Origin: Amaurobius ferox
Taxonomy: Eukaryota > Arthropoda > Arachnida > Araneae > Amaurobiidae
Direction: 5' to 3'
Length of the DNA stretch: 64,000 bases
Assembly (NCBI GenBank): GCA_951213105.1
Contig: OX578155.1
Location: 32,070,857 to 32,134,856 of the forward strand
Shown: positions 45,122 to 56,829 of the stretch, piece after piece
Layout of the letters: each line of letters starts with the position of its first letter
Position numbering within the stretch: position 1 is the first letter of the stretch
The notes under the pieces: generated by a model
Told to the model about the DNA's origin: nothing
Seen by the model: the letters and a program-made list of their open reading frames with translations, nothing else
Database searches by the model: none
Program-made: the position numbers and the translations under genes

Positions 45122-48100
45122 TATAGTTAAAATTCTCTACATCTTATGCAACACCTATTTCGAGCCAAAATTATACATATGTCATCATTTTCTTTTGAAA
45201 TGTTATTTTAGGAACGCGTCAGCGTTCATCCCGATAAATCAAAAGTCTTAATTAACAAGTGTGTATTATATTTGGCAATCCCCGATTTATAGGGGCCTGT
45301 AACTCAGCCACTAAGAAAGCTAAATACTTCATTCTCTTTTCTAAGTAAAGCTGTCTCAAAGCAGAGATAATCAAAATAGAAAATACAATTGGGGCGGTAA
45401 CACTTGAAAAAAAAAAACAAAAAAACTTTAAAATGACACATTTACGATTGCCGTTCCAGATTTTGATTCTTCAGTATTGATGAATCTACAGTCTTAACTA
45501 CTGAACCGATTATCATGAATAATGGATTATTTTATGTATTTTGGTGGGAGGTATATAACTTTTCTTTTAAAACAAAAAAAAATTGAATCAAATTTGAAAA
45601 AATTAAAATAAACAAAAAAAATGGATGTAAAACTGCAAACATTTAAATAAACATAAATAAATTATGCTCGGTGTTATAATTTACAAAGTTATATATTTGT
45701 TACATAATCATGTTGAAAAATCCTTTCGTTTTTGGCATGTGACGAAAAAAATAAAAAATGAAAAAATTATTAAAAAAATCTTTCGAATTCGAAATCAAGG
45801 TAAAATCCTGAGACGCAATAAATTGTCTCTGGTTCGAGACTTTTAAATTAATTTTAAAGTCTCGAACCAGGTTATCGCAATTTAACGAAAAAAGCAAGGA
45901 ATAAGTTAATCTCAAAATGGACCTCAAATTTTATACTTTCTATGATCTCATTTTTAATTTAGTAGTGATTGTAATAGCTAGTTTCAAATCATGAAATTGA
46001 GGTGTGAAATACTAAGTTTAACTGCTATATGTTTATTTTCCGCTGATCATTATATTTAATTTCCCCTGTCATTTGCCGGGCTATATAACCGAGACGATTT
46101 TTACCATACTCAAAGCAGGAAAATCCTGGGAATCACACTTATTCAAAGATCCATTTCTTTTATTTAATCAACAATTTGTATAATTTTTTAAAATAGCTTT
46201 TATTACGCCTTAGCGCCACCTTTAGACATAGATCATACTTCTAATCGGAAAAACATATAACAATTTAAATAAGTTTTCAATATTTTGAGGCCGATACAAT
46301 CGTATAAGAAATTAAATAAATTGAAAATCCTGATAATTGTGTTCAATTATAATGAAAAGCATTTGTTAAAAAATATCGACAAGCTTTAATAGTAAAAATA
46401 CGGGCCAACGTGTATCAATAGTATATTTGACCACGCCCATTTTTTCGTTCAGAGTTATCTTCAGGAAATTGTGCTTATTTTCAATAAATATAAAAGTGTA
46501 AGATTTTAATTAAATTATTTCATTCCAAGTCACTAATTCAGCAAGTAAAAATGTGACCAGGGAAAATTTCAAAATTTGAAATAATATTTTAGTGTAGATT
46601 TCGTATCGACATTAATTCTGCCATATGAAGTTTAAATTTTCATTTTATTTTATTTACGAGCGAAGGGTCATTGGTCATAGTTATAGCACCAATCATCTGG
46701 ACAGTGATTTGTTATATGTCCTAAATAGATATCCAGTTATTAACCCAAAGATCCTGGTATTATTAAAAGTATAAAATGAAATATTTATACTGACAGTTAA
46801 TCGTTTCCAATAATATTTCTTTGGTATATTTTATATAATGATTTTTTTTCACTTAGTAAGGGCAGGTATCTAAAAGTTTGGAAATCAGGAACGATGTACT
46901 AAGAGTGCAGTTTATTAAAATAATCAGAAAGTATCATCCGCGAATGAAAACGTAAGTAACATAATTCAACGTAAATTAAGAAACGTACTGTTTCGATCAC
47001 AGAATACTATATTCAGTAGGCTCACTTCCATAGAACCCTATGGCAACATTTTTAACAGGGGATGTCGCTAGCGCCCCCTAGCGCTCGTGACACTAGCGCT
47101 CGTGAGTTGGACGAACTGAACTACGATGTAAACAAAGTACGTCTACCAGATTTGGCGCGTTATCGCTCCCTTATCGATTTTTTTTTCAAAAGGTGGCAGG
47201 GACAAAAAATGTACAGGAATGTACTTTTTTTAATAATTTTTGAAATTATAGAAATGATCAGGATTTAAAAATATTTCAATCTGCAACATAAATATATTCA
47301 TTAGTTTAAGTAAATTTAAATAAACATAGTTATATAATTAATTCAAATAATCATAAAATGGATTAAAAAATAGACACATTGCATTGTCTCACTGTAAAAC
47401 ATAATGCACAAAAAATTACAAGGTAACATACTCAAAAGACTGAAATATTATATAATATTTTCAGTCTAAAAGGTATACTAGCGTGTTGATTCTTAAATTA
47501 CTTGATCCTTAATTTGTTCCGGGATATTGATAATAGACTTTTTTTTTTAAATATAAAAATATTCTTATAGTAAATATCAAATTCACATAAATGCGCTATC
47601 AAGGTTGTGGAACTCAATCATTAATTCCCCGGGGGTGGGGTGAATTTTCCACCATAAGCCACTTAATAAAAATTTTACATAAATATATACACATACAATA
47701 TCACATTCAACTTAATTAGCTCTAAGAAAAAGCTCTTGAAATAATAGTTTAGTGCAGATTTCGTATCAACATTAATTCTGCCATATCAAGTTTAACTTTT
47801 CATTTTAATTTACGTACGAGCAAAGGGTCATTAATCGTATTTATATCGCCAATCATCTGGACAGTGATTTGCTAAGCCCTAAATATATAACAGTTATTAT
47901 CCCACTGTCCATGATATTATTAAAAATATAAAATGAAATATTTATACTGACCGTTCATATATACCGAAAATATTTCATTGATATATACTATATAAGAATG
48001 TTTTTCTTTTAATAAAGAAGGAAGGTCCTGAAATCTCGGGGTATCAAGAACACTGTACCAAGCAAAGAGTGCAGTTAATTAAAATAAACAAAAAGTATCT

Positions 48101-48501
48101 TGCTCTGAATCAGTGAGTAAAAACATAAGTAACGTAGTTCAACATAAATAAAGAAACATACTGCTTCGACGATGCTTTTGTCATGATGAGTTTATAATTT
48201 AAACTCAGCACAACATACTTTAGCTTTTTTCTAATTTGTATCTAAATCATATTGTTCGCTATGTGGAAAATTTTCCCAATTTGCAGCTGATCTTTCAAAA
48301 CAAGAATGCTTCCCACACGTCGGTCAGAGGTATAAACAAACAACACGCGATCTTTTTCAAGGTCCTTTCCTTAAAGCAGTATAGCTCCGAAAATTTTAAG
48401 GGACAATTCTTGTACTCGTCGTATAGACACGCATTTTGATAAAGATACAGGGAGGTCATAAAAAACTTCCCCGGTATATGAACCCCTAGCAGTCTATCCG
48501 C
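45122..48501. other. Non-coding module of the tandem unit, copy 3
   Basis: Contains the hairpin at 45829-45870, the TATA-like block near 46078, an A-type sub-repeat at about 46595, a duplicated CTAGCGCTCGTGA at 47076-47104, a near-palindrome at 47437-47466 and the B-type sub-repeat from about 47750. No gene is seen. Confidence 0.6.
45829..45870. repeat. 42-bp palindromic hairpin, best-preserved copy
   Basis: CTGGTTCGAGACTTT and its exact complement around an AT-rich middle. Equivalent positions in copy 2 (about 35219-35262) and copy 1 (about 28351-28394) carry the same structure with a few mismatches. The role is unknown. Confidence 0.65.
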
Positions 48502-49680
48502 TTCAACTTAATTAGCTCTAAGAAAAAGCTATCCAAATATCAATTATTATACATTTTATAAAAATCCGGAAATATTTTTTAATTTATTATACCACTACCT
48601 CTTAGAATTTAGTCTAATCGGTAGTAATAACATAGCACTAATTTCGTATGAGGAGCACGTGTATATCTATGAACACGTATATAGGATGGTGATAACTAAT
48701 ATTATTTCAATTTTAATAAAAATAAATTACATACCCTGTAACGCAACCAGTTTTCTTTTAACAATCCATTTCTTGAAATGATCTAATCACTTAACAAATA
48801 ATCCTTCTGCACGTTACTCAAACTACGCTACAATGCATGCTAGAAGGTTATAACATTGGAAATTGTTTTGGAGCCAAACCAGACCATCGTCAAGCGCTCA
48901 GACCAAACCCGACCATCGCCGAGAGCGCGCCAACCCGTATTTTGGTCTATTTCCGAAATCGAGAGGTCTGTATGTATTAGTCTTTGGTTTCGACGATGCA
49001 TTAGTCAGGATGAGTTTATAATTTAAACTTAGCACAACATTCTTTTGCTGTTTGCTAATTTGTATCTAAATTATATTTTTGACTATGTGGAAAATTTCCC
49101 CAATTTGCAGCTGTTTTTTCGAAAAAAGAAATGTTCCCCACTCGTCGGTCAGAGGTATGAACAACAAGTGATCTTTTTTAAGGTTCTTTCCTTAAAGTAC
49201 TAGCTCCGAAAATTTTAATGGACAATTCTTGGGCTCGTAGTATAGAGGCATTTTGATAAAGATATATAGGGGCATATGTGTTGTCGAGATCTTTCTAAAG
49301 GGACATTCGAATATTAAATGGGTGAATTTGTTTACCAATATGGACCTTAGGGAGAAACATTTTTTTCGGACAAATGGAGGAATTATCAGCTACACTACAT
49401 ACGAGAAGCAAAATTGTATGTGCTTAGGGTCCTAAAGAGTCTTATTCCGGGCCTGTAATCTATAATGCCGGATTTTCTTTTTCACCTTCCAGGTGGGTAG
49501 AAAATCTATATAATAATTATTTAAAGTATTTTTGTCTTTTCAAACCCAACTACCCACCCACCCGCCGGTGATCTAGAAATCTGAATCTTTTCACACTTCT
49601 ATTGTGGACTAGAAAATGCACGCGACGTTGTCCGGATGAGATATATTGAATTTATTAATTTAAAGAAATAACAAAAAAAT
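48502..49680. other. Unassigned DNA with a fourth diverged sub-repeat
   Basis: 48990-49270 repeats the block before the mariner (GATGAGTTTATAATTTAAAC, then TGATAAAGATA) without the transposon. The rest is not recognised. Confidence 0.5.
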
Positions 49681-49750
49681 ATATATATGTATGTGTGTAT
49701 ATATATATGTAAATATATATATATATGTATATGTATATATAATATAAATG

Positions 49751-49816
<66 letters not shown>
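49681..49816. repeat. (TA)n microsatellite
   Basis: Interrupted TA/TG/CA dinucleotides becoming pure TA up to the start of the Tc1 element. Confidence 0.95.
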
Positions 49817-49820
<4 letters not shown>

Positions 49821-50660
49821 TTGCTGGCCATTCAAAATGCAACACCATGAAGGAAGCATCCAATAAGCAAGAAATTTGCACCATACGTAGACCTCGATTG
49901 GAAATACAAATGATTAGAATTTTAGCTCATATGCAAATCATGTGCGCCAGTAGCGCTATATAAGGGGAGAAGAGAAGCCTGTTTTTAAGTACAGGAATGT
50001 TGTTTTCACCCTGTATTTTTGTGTGGGAAGCTTCAGTATGCCTCGTCGAAGAATACGGCAGCCGTTCCAGGTCGTTTCTGAGCTTGACAGCGGAAGAATT
50101 GTGGCTTATAGAGATTGCGGATTATCCTTCCGAGAAATCGGTGCTCGTGTTGGACGAAATCAAGCCACAGTGATGCGAATATGGAATACGTGGGTGCAGG
50201 AGGGACGGACCAACCGACAGAAACGATTGCACCAGCCTCGTCGTTCCACCGAACTTGAGGACAGGCATGTTGTGCGCTTGACAATGATGGATCGCGCTGC
50301 AACATCAACAACCCTAGCTCAAGAATTAAGGTCTGTTGCACAACAATCTGTGTCAGCACGTACCATTCGACGTTGTTTGCAGCATGGACAAAGGAATAGC
50401 ACGACATTGTGTTTTCAGACGAATCACGATTCTACCTACAACACTACGATGGGCGTATCCGGGTTTGGCGGCACCGTGGCGAGAGAGTGCACAACTCTTG
50501 CATTATGCATCGCCATACTAGTCCTTCACCTGTCGTTATGGTTTGGGGTGGCATTGGATTTTACTCCCGCACCCCCCCTAATGCGTATTGCCGATACACT
50601 CAACAGCCACCGCTACATTTCTGAAGTTTTGGAGCCTGTTGTCTTACCTCCTTGAACTTT
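49817..50660 (+). mobile_element. Tc1-like transposon, 5' part
   Basis: Begins ACATTGCTGGCCATTCAAAA after the TA repeat, as expected for a TA-targeting element. The sequence is cut off in the transposase at about 50655; no matching 3' end follows. Confidence 0.6.
50038..50655 (+). pseudogene. Tc1-like transposase, internally deleted and truncated
   Basis: The AUG at 50038 opens MPRRRIRQPF, then helix-turn-helix sequence (SFREIGARVGRNQATVMRIW) and the linker RTNRQKRL (AT-hook-like GRPR equivalent). After RTIRRCLQHG a stretch is missing and the frame changes. The first catalytic Asp (FSDESRFYLQ) and VMVWGGIGF are read in another frame (50409-50624), and DTLNSHRYISEVLEPVVLP returns to the first. 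The part with the second Asp and the Glu is absent. Family transposases have about 340 residues; about 60 internal and about 90 C-terminal residues are gone. Confidence 0.75.
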
Positions 50661-50683
50661 ATACTGTTTGAACAAAATGAATT

Positions 50684-53460
50684 TTAAAGTTTTGAACTTT
50701 GGAAATGAGATGTTTTTGCTTGAGTGAATTGTTCATATAAATGTAGTATGACTTTATATAAATCATTAATGTCTATATTATTAAAAAGGTCTTTGAAATC
50801 AAAAGTTTTTACATCATGTATGTAAGACATGAGTTTTATTTTATTAATTAGTTCTAAGCTATTTTTGATTATATGTGTATTTTGTGTAGTAAAATAATCA
50901 TAAATTTGATTTAGTATAATAAGAAGTTGTTTGTCGGCAGCATTGGTATATGAATTAAATCCTATAGTGACTGTTCTAAAAGAAATAGGTGTTTTATGGA
51001 ATTTAGGTATGAGTACCAAGTAAGGAAAATTGAGATTGTATTTTATTTTAAGAAGTTTGTAGTAAGCTATTATCTGTTTACTGATAACATTGATATTAGT
51101 GAATAAAGGAGTTAATGAAATAGAGGTACTGAGTTGCAATTTAAGTTCGTCCAAATAAATTTGTTTGCAAATAAACGCATAATTACTGGATGCCTTATCA
51201 AATGTGCTTATAAATTTGTCTTATTGTAACTTGATCTCTTTAATTGTGTCTTGGTAATTATGCTTATATATTGGAATTGGAAATTGTTGGATCAAATGTT
51301 TTACATGCCATGTGATTTGTACTTTCCAGCTCTTGAAGGCTTCAAAAGGGCAGTGGAATTTACCTGACATTTTAAATATATATTTGTCTAGATCCATGTC
51401 AAAAGCTTGTTTTATTTTCATTTTATTATAAGGAAGAGGAAGTCTGTATTTTGATCCATAGCTGAGAAATTGTTTGAGATGAGGTTCCTTAATTAAATTT
51501 AGATTTCCGGTGATTATGTCTCCATGTTGTGAGTCAACAAAGGGAAGATAGCATGTTTCATTGCACGAACAAGATATAGAATTGTTCAATTGTTTTGATA
51601 AAAGATTGTAGTTATCGTCGTCCAAATGGTACTGGATATTTATATGCTTTTACTATATTAATATTTTTAATTGGAAAAAAGGATTGGAATTTTTTTTAAA
51701 TTTGTGTGAAGTTGAAATAATTAAATATAGGATTTGTGTAATTAATAACACAATAAAATTGGTTGGTTTTTTACTTTCCCTGCAATACATGGTAATGTAT
51801 AGGGAAAGTATTGGAATCATGTCGAAAATCGCAACTCGAGTTTTCGACGGATCTACACGTTTCAAGACCTCTAGAATACGAAAAAATCATTTTTAGCATG
51901 ACGTCTGTGTGTGTGTCTGTGTGTCTGTGTGTCTGTCTGTCTGTCTGCCTGTCTGTGCAGATTTTGTATCCACTGTAACTAAAAAACTAATGGACCGAAT
52001 TTCAAAAAACTTGGTAGGTAGGTCACTTGTGGGCTAGTCTGGTGCTGATTAGTTTTGGGTACGATTCAGGATGAAAGAACCCGCCTATTTTTGCGAAATG
52101 GCCCGCAAAAGCTTGTATCCACTCTAACTAAAAAACTAATGGACCGAATTTCACAAAATTCGGCAGATGCGTCATTTATGGGTCACTCTGGTGAAAATTA
52201 GATTTTGGTATGTTTCGGAAGAAAATAACCTGCCTTTTTTTGCTAAATAGCCCGCAAAATCTAAACTAAAGAACTACGTATGCTCAAATATATCCATTAT
52301 ATGCCTGTTTAATACGTAATTTTTAGCGAAGAAAAGAATAAGACCAACCCCATTACATTAGGACTAGCCGTTCTCGAGATACTTTAGTTTTTCGTATTTT
52401 CTCTTCGCCACCTTTAAAAACAAGTCCGGTTACCGAATGAGAACGATAATTGAATTAAAAGTGAAATAAATTTAATTAAAATAAAGAGAACGTGGATATA
52501 AGTCTGCAGGGAAAGTCATGTGCTGCCCACATCAGATTTTTCTTTTTGGTGTGAAAGTGTGAGGTGTACACCCAGAAGTCTTACTCTTGTTAATAAAAGG
52601 TTAAAAACTAGGTGTCCGAAGTGCTTTTTATTATTGAGATCTATAAATGAATTAAAAAGTTCATTTAAATGTGGTTTTTGATGGAGAATGCCCAGTTTCT
52701 AATGTGTTTCCAATTATAGTTAGATTCAAAAAGTGTACAGTGATGATTTATTTGAGATTTGAAGTCTAAGTTAATGGAGTGTTTGTTTTTGTGTATCCCC
52801 CTCTGTGTACGTGTAGTTTTGTGTGAATGAGTTTGCATCAAAGAATATACTGTTGGAGTTTCAATGGAAGCAGTGAATAAGTCATTTTTAACTATATTGT
52901 GACCATTAACGATTTGATTTAGTCCAAAAGGAAATACAGTGTTGTGCCTTAAAATTTGTTTGTTTTCATAGTAAATTCTGTCAGAGGAATTTGGAATAAT
53001 ATCCAAAATTGAAATAATTACTGAATCAAATCCATGTTTGTAAAAATGTTCATACTCAAATTGATTTTCTGAATGTCGATCTTTATCATAATGTTAGATG
53101 TTATTGCGATGTACATTTATTCTTAGATGTAAAGGTGTACTAGTCTGTCCCACATATGCCATCTGGCATACTGAACATCGAAGCTTGTAAATGCATCTTA
53201 AAACTTTACAGAAAATAAGCGAATTCTTATCACTGTTGATTTGAAAATGTTCCGCATTTGGGCAAGTTTAGCAGTTTTTGTTTTTGCACGTTTGAAATCT
53301 AAAATCCCTTTGGCATATTGTATCTATCACGATGTCTTCACATAGATCAGGGTAACAGGATGTCGATCTTTGGAATGCCCTATTCATATCCAAATGCCGG
53401 GAACAAGAACTGTTATTTTCTATTTTGCCTGTCGCTAAATTATCATGTTGTATATTCATT
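50684..53460 (-). pseudogene. Penelope-like element, GIY-YIG upstream of RT (Naiad-like), interrupted
   Basis: Read on the reverse strand from 53460. First comes a Cys-rich stretch (CKNKNC, TCPN), then CSVCQMAYVGQTSTPLHLR with a following histidine-arginine, then FPFGLN: the GIY-YIG nuclease of Penelope-like elements (53290-52880). A linker runs to 52665. A family B repeat (51771-52543) interrupts. Then come DIITGNLNLIKEPHLKQFL and KYRLPLPYNK (51625-51221), and the RT start with LIPKFHKTPISFRTVTIGF and KTFDFKDLFNNID (first catalytic Asp). The YADD motif and thumb are missing, cut at about 50670. Canonical Penelope elements carry GIY-YIG after the RT; the order here matches the permuted Naiad clade. 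Stops and frame changes abound. A chance tandem of two fragments remains possible. Confidence 0.6.
51771..52543 (+). mobile_element. Repeat family B, copy B1, inside the Penelope-like element
   Basis: Relative of family A: hairpin ACTTTCCCTGCAATACAT with its inverted half GTATAGGGAAAGT, a TCGAGTTTTCGACGG block, a (GTCT)n run, two internal blocks with GACCGAATTTCA, and the end GGGAAAGTCATGTGCTGCCC then ACATCAGA and Ts. About 770 bp, non-coding. Confidence 0.7.
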
Positions 53461-53568
53461 TTAGTAAAAAAGTATAAGCAATATTGTTTATGAGAAATGC
53501 ATGGTAAAAAACAAATTGAAAGTACATATAAAATATTTATAAATATCTGATTTATACCTAATAGTAAT

Positions 53569-53576
53569 GTCTAGAA
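53569..53576. repeat. hAT target site duplication, left
   Basis: GTCTAGAA, identical to 54421-54428. Confidence 0.85.
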
Positions 53577-54420
53577 CAGGGATGCACAACCTCTTAGCAC
53601 CTACGGGCCAATTTCACATAGACTAAGCAACGGCGGGCCCCAATGGGGGGGGGGCACCACCCAGCAATGTATATATTTAGTAAATACCGAAACAAAAAAT
53701 TAAAAGTGAAAATTAAAAACAAATACAGAAATGAACAAAACAACTCACTTGCTTCACATATGTACAGACATCGCCAAAATCCTTTTATTTTTTTGTAGAG
53801 CTAGTGGGAAATTTGATATTGTTTGATTTTCATTATTCTTTCAATGCCTGGTTTAATGTTGGAACAGCGATTCGTAGGTTTCCCTCCAAGTGTTCATCAA
53901 TTAGATGAGAACGACCTTTTGATTTCACTTGTTTCATTAATGAAAATGATTGTTCACATAAGTAGGTGCTCCCGAATAATGTTATCATTTTTTGAGCGTG
54001 AATTTTCAATTTTTCTCCTACAACAAACACATTCCAGTTTCCGGCTTAAGTTTGCCGTATGGAAAATTCTCGCCAACAGCAAGCCAACGAAGGACTACCA
54101 TGGGATGAAGCAGGGTATGAATTCAAACATTCCACTTCTCATTGTAAAAAATAGACAATTTTTAATTTAAAGCTGTTTGATTTGCTCTTTTTTATTTGTT
54201 TTGTAGTCGAAATCTTAAAGAAAATTTGATATAAAAATAATTTTTCATAAAATTTTATGATGTAGTTTTTCTTTTCTTTCTTTCTTTCTTTTTTTTTTTT
54301 TTGCGAAGGACGTGGAAATTTTTTTCTTTATGTGTTCGCCAAGCTGACGGTGGCGGCGGGCCGCACACGATTAGGCCAAGGGCCGCATCCGGCCCGCGGG
54401 CCGCGGGTTGTGCACGACTG
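53577..54420 (-). mobile_element. hAT transposon remnant, 844 bp
   Basis: Terminal inverted repeats CAGGGATGCACAACC and CAGTCGTGCACAACC (reverse of the right end), 13 of 15 matching, with an exact 8-bp duplication. The right end is very GC-rich (GGCCGCATCCGGCCCGCGGG). Most of the transposase is deleted. Confidence 0.85.
53833..54030 (-). pseudogene. hAT transposase, C-terminal dimerisation region only
   Basis: Encodes ITLFGSTYLCEQSFSLMKQV, followed by KSKGRSHLIDEHLEGNLRIA. This is the conserved dimerisation segment of hAT transposases (here with CEQ.FS and LRIA). The catalytic core and zinc finger are absent, so it is a deletion derivative. Confidence 0.8.
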
Positions 54421-54428
54421 GTCTAGAA
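54421..54428. repeat. hAT target site duplication, right
   Basis: GTCTAGAA directly after the CACGACTG end. Confidence 0.85.
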
Positions 54429-54749
54429 TATGTCTCGATTAAAAAAATTAATAATTAATAGACAACAAAAGAGATTTAAAGACTTCTGTAGAAAAACTCC
54501 TTACGCAGTTCTGCTGTGGCTGCAGAAAATAAAAACTTTTCCGAATTTCATAATCATTAAACTAAAGGCTTACAAAACCAAACTTCAAACTTTCCTAGGG
54601 GTCTGTGGAAGATGAAAACTATCCTTTAATCTCAAAAACATCAAAAAAAGATTTCAAACAAATAAACAAATTGCTAAAAAACAAATTTTTCATATTCAGT
54701 GCTTACAAATATCAGAAAAAAAAATATATGAGAAAAGGTCACCAGATGG

Positions 54750-54819
<70 letters not shown>

Positions 54820-55220
54820 TAAAAATAAATATAAAAATAAATATAATAAGACTAATTTAAGGTATGAATAGAGGCATACCCTGGTGTTCAGAAACATTAC
54901 GGAGGTAAATAAAGTAAAGAGGATATGAAGGAAATATCTAACAAAAGGAAACCATTGCTACCATATAATACAAATTGATCTTAATTTTAAATTGTTAGGT
55001 AATATTAATAATATACATGAATTTATTAACATTCAAGAGCGATACATACAAATCAAGTACAAGCATCAAAGGATTATCGAAAGCTGGAGGCACAAAATTA
55101 AAATGACAATGAATAATAAAAAATAAAAAATAAAGAAAAAATGCAATCCGAAAATATGAAATTGGATAGAACTTCCGTAGATCCAGCTTTATATATATAT
55201 ATATAAATAAATATATATAT

Positions 55221-55311
<91 letters not shown>

Positions 55312-55689
55312 TATATATATAAAATCTGATTTTCTGAAAATCTGGAAATTTGGTTTGATTGTTATATTTAGTTTTGTTTGATTGTATTTAGTCGATATGT
55401 TTAATTGTTATGTATGTATAATTGTTTACATATCATGTAATATTGAACATATTGTACATGCTGTCTTTCCTTTTCACCAACTTTAATAATTGCTCTAAAT
55501 TTATTCCCTTTTGAATTAAAAAAAAAAATCTTTGAAAAATAAAAATTTATATTTTCAAATTTCTTCCTTTTCCACTTTTTCAAATTCTTCTCTTTTGGCT
55601 TTTCCTTTCTAAATTCTTATTTTCTATTTTCTGTATTACATGTAACTCTTTAAATATTGTGAAACTGTTTGTATAATTGAGATATATCT
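54429..55689. repeat. AT-rich DNA with two (TA)n runs
   Basis: (TA)n at about 54750-54815 and 55188-55318. The frame at 54430-54615 is Lys-rich and unrecognised. Nothing else can be supported. Confidence 0.6.
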
Positions 55690-56284
55690 CTTCAAGTGTT
55701 CTTTTTTGGAAACAAATAAACTCTGACAGACGTGCGGGTTGCTGGCCGTGGAGGTCTGCTTCCGCTGGGACTCCATCCCAACTGTTCAATCAGCTGCTCG
55801 TACCTTTGGGTGAGTCGATCAGTCTGAGTATCCCACAGGCATACAGCTATTACCCTTGGTGTGAGGTGCTATCTCTTACGGCACCAGGTCGCCCCTTGTC
55901 ATCCTGCGTACAACTTTAACAGCTCAACAATATGTTGATGAAATCCTGCGGCCGTTTGCGTTACCCTTCATGGCACGTCATTTTGGGGTCATTTTCTAAC
56001 AAGATAATTCCACACCACATACGGCTCGCATATCTGTGGACTGTCTCCGTACTGTGCTGTTGATACTGTTCCTTGGCCAGCAAGCTCACTAGACCTTTCG
56101 CCAATCGAGCATGTAGGGACATGCTAGGCCGCAGATTCGGGCACCCCTAAATATAGCGGATTTGGAGCAACAATTGAGGAATGCTTGGCGGAATGTATCG
56201 CAGGATGACATTTAGAAATTTTATCACTCCTTACCTAGACGTATACAAGCATATATTGCCGCCAAGGTAGGTTTCACCAATTAC
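55690..56284 (+). pseudogene. Tc1-like transposase fragment, catalytic and C-terminal part
   Basis: Pieces in order and in changing frames: SHRHTAITLGVR, GTRSPLVILRTTLTAQQYVD, QDNSTPHTARISVDCLRT (second catalytic Asp), SLDLSPIEHV (third acidic residue, Glu), then ADLEQQLRNAWRNVSQDD and a stop at Asp-Ile. It overlaps the end of the Tc1 piece at 50655 in protein terms (YISEVLEPVVLP versus YVDEILRPFALP) with different sequence, so it is a second element and not its other half. The 3' flank up to about 56830 looks like the element's untranslated end (AATAAAAACAGTCAC). Confidence 0.7.
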
Positions 56285-56350
56285 TGATGTGAAAATTCAA
56301 TGTGCAATTGCTAACCATTGATAGGTCCTGCGGCCTTGATTTTGTAATCG

Positions 56351-56363
56351 TTTCATTACCTGT
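56351..56363. repeat. Target site duplication of the 5S-derived SINE, left
   Basis: TTTCATTACCTGT, identical to 56757-56769. Confidence 0.85.
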
Positions 56364-56756
56364 TGTTGTTGTTGTTGAGACCCAGACCGTCCGACCTACC
56401 AGAAAGGTGTAAGGTAACCATTTGGACGGCCGGGAAGTGCCACCCAGTTTAGACCGGAACCCAGTGGGGGAGGCATCCACAGGGACCGTACCCTCCTTCC
56501 CCTACCATAAAGTCCAACCTCTCGGAAGGACTTACGGTCCCACATGTTTAACGTGATCGTACTCCGCGTGAACACGGCGGCAGTTGTGGCAGCGTGCAAA
56601 TCCAGCGCGCAAACCACCGGGCTACCGCGCCCGAAATGTGCCAAGAGCACTCGGTGTTTCCAGGTGGTCACCCACCCAAGTACTAATTGCGCCCGATGCT
56701 GGACTTCGGTGATCTAACGAGAACCGGTGTTTTCAGCACGGTAGGCCTTTGGCTGA
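56364..56756 (-). mobile_element. 5S rRNA-derived SINE (SINE3 type)
   Basis: The right 100 bp, read in reverse, follow 5S rRNA: GGCCTACCGTGCTGAAAAC, then GATCACCGAAGTCC, TTAGTACTTGGGTGGGTGAC and CACCTGGAAACACCGAG, containing the internal RNA polymerase III promoter. The body is unrelated and the 3' end on that strand is a CAACAACAACAA tail. Exact 13-bp duplications flank it. It lies in the 3' flank of the dead Tc1 fragment. It is a retroposed SINE, not a 5S gene. Confidence 0.85.
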
Positions 56757-56769
56757 TTTCATTACCTGT
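56757..56769. repeat. Target site duplication of the 5S-derived SINE, right
   Basis: TTTCATTACCTGT. Confidence 0.85.
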
Positions 56770-56829
56770 GTATGAGCTGTACGCATATTTAATTTCAATA
56801 AAAACAGTCACTTTTTTCATGATGCTTTT

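Larger units (their letters stand above)
40860..48501. repeat. Tandem segmental unit, copy 3 (truncated)
   Basis: Follows copy 2 with the same junction. It ends abruptly at 48501, about 70 bp inside the mariner 5' end, where unrelated sequence begins. It lacks the Jockey-type LINE and keeps the uninterrupted A-type sub-repeat at 46860. Confidence 0.8.

Noticed and set aside
50023..56284. One Tc1 element split by a 5-kb insertion
   Set aside because: The two transposase pieces overlap in protein position with clearly different sequence, so they come from different elements.
56660..56756. Genuine 5S rRNA gene
   Set aside because: It is joined to an unrelated body with a CAA tail and flanked by target duplications, so it is a SINE head.
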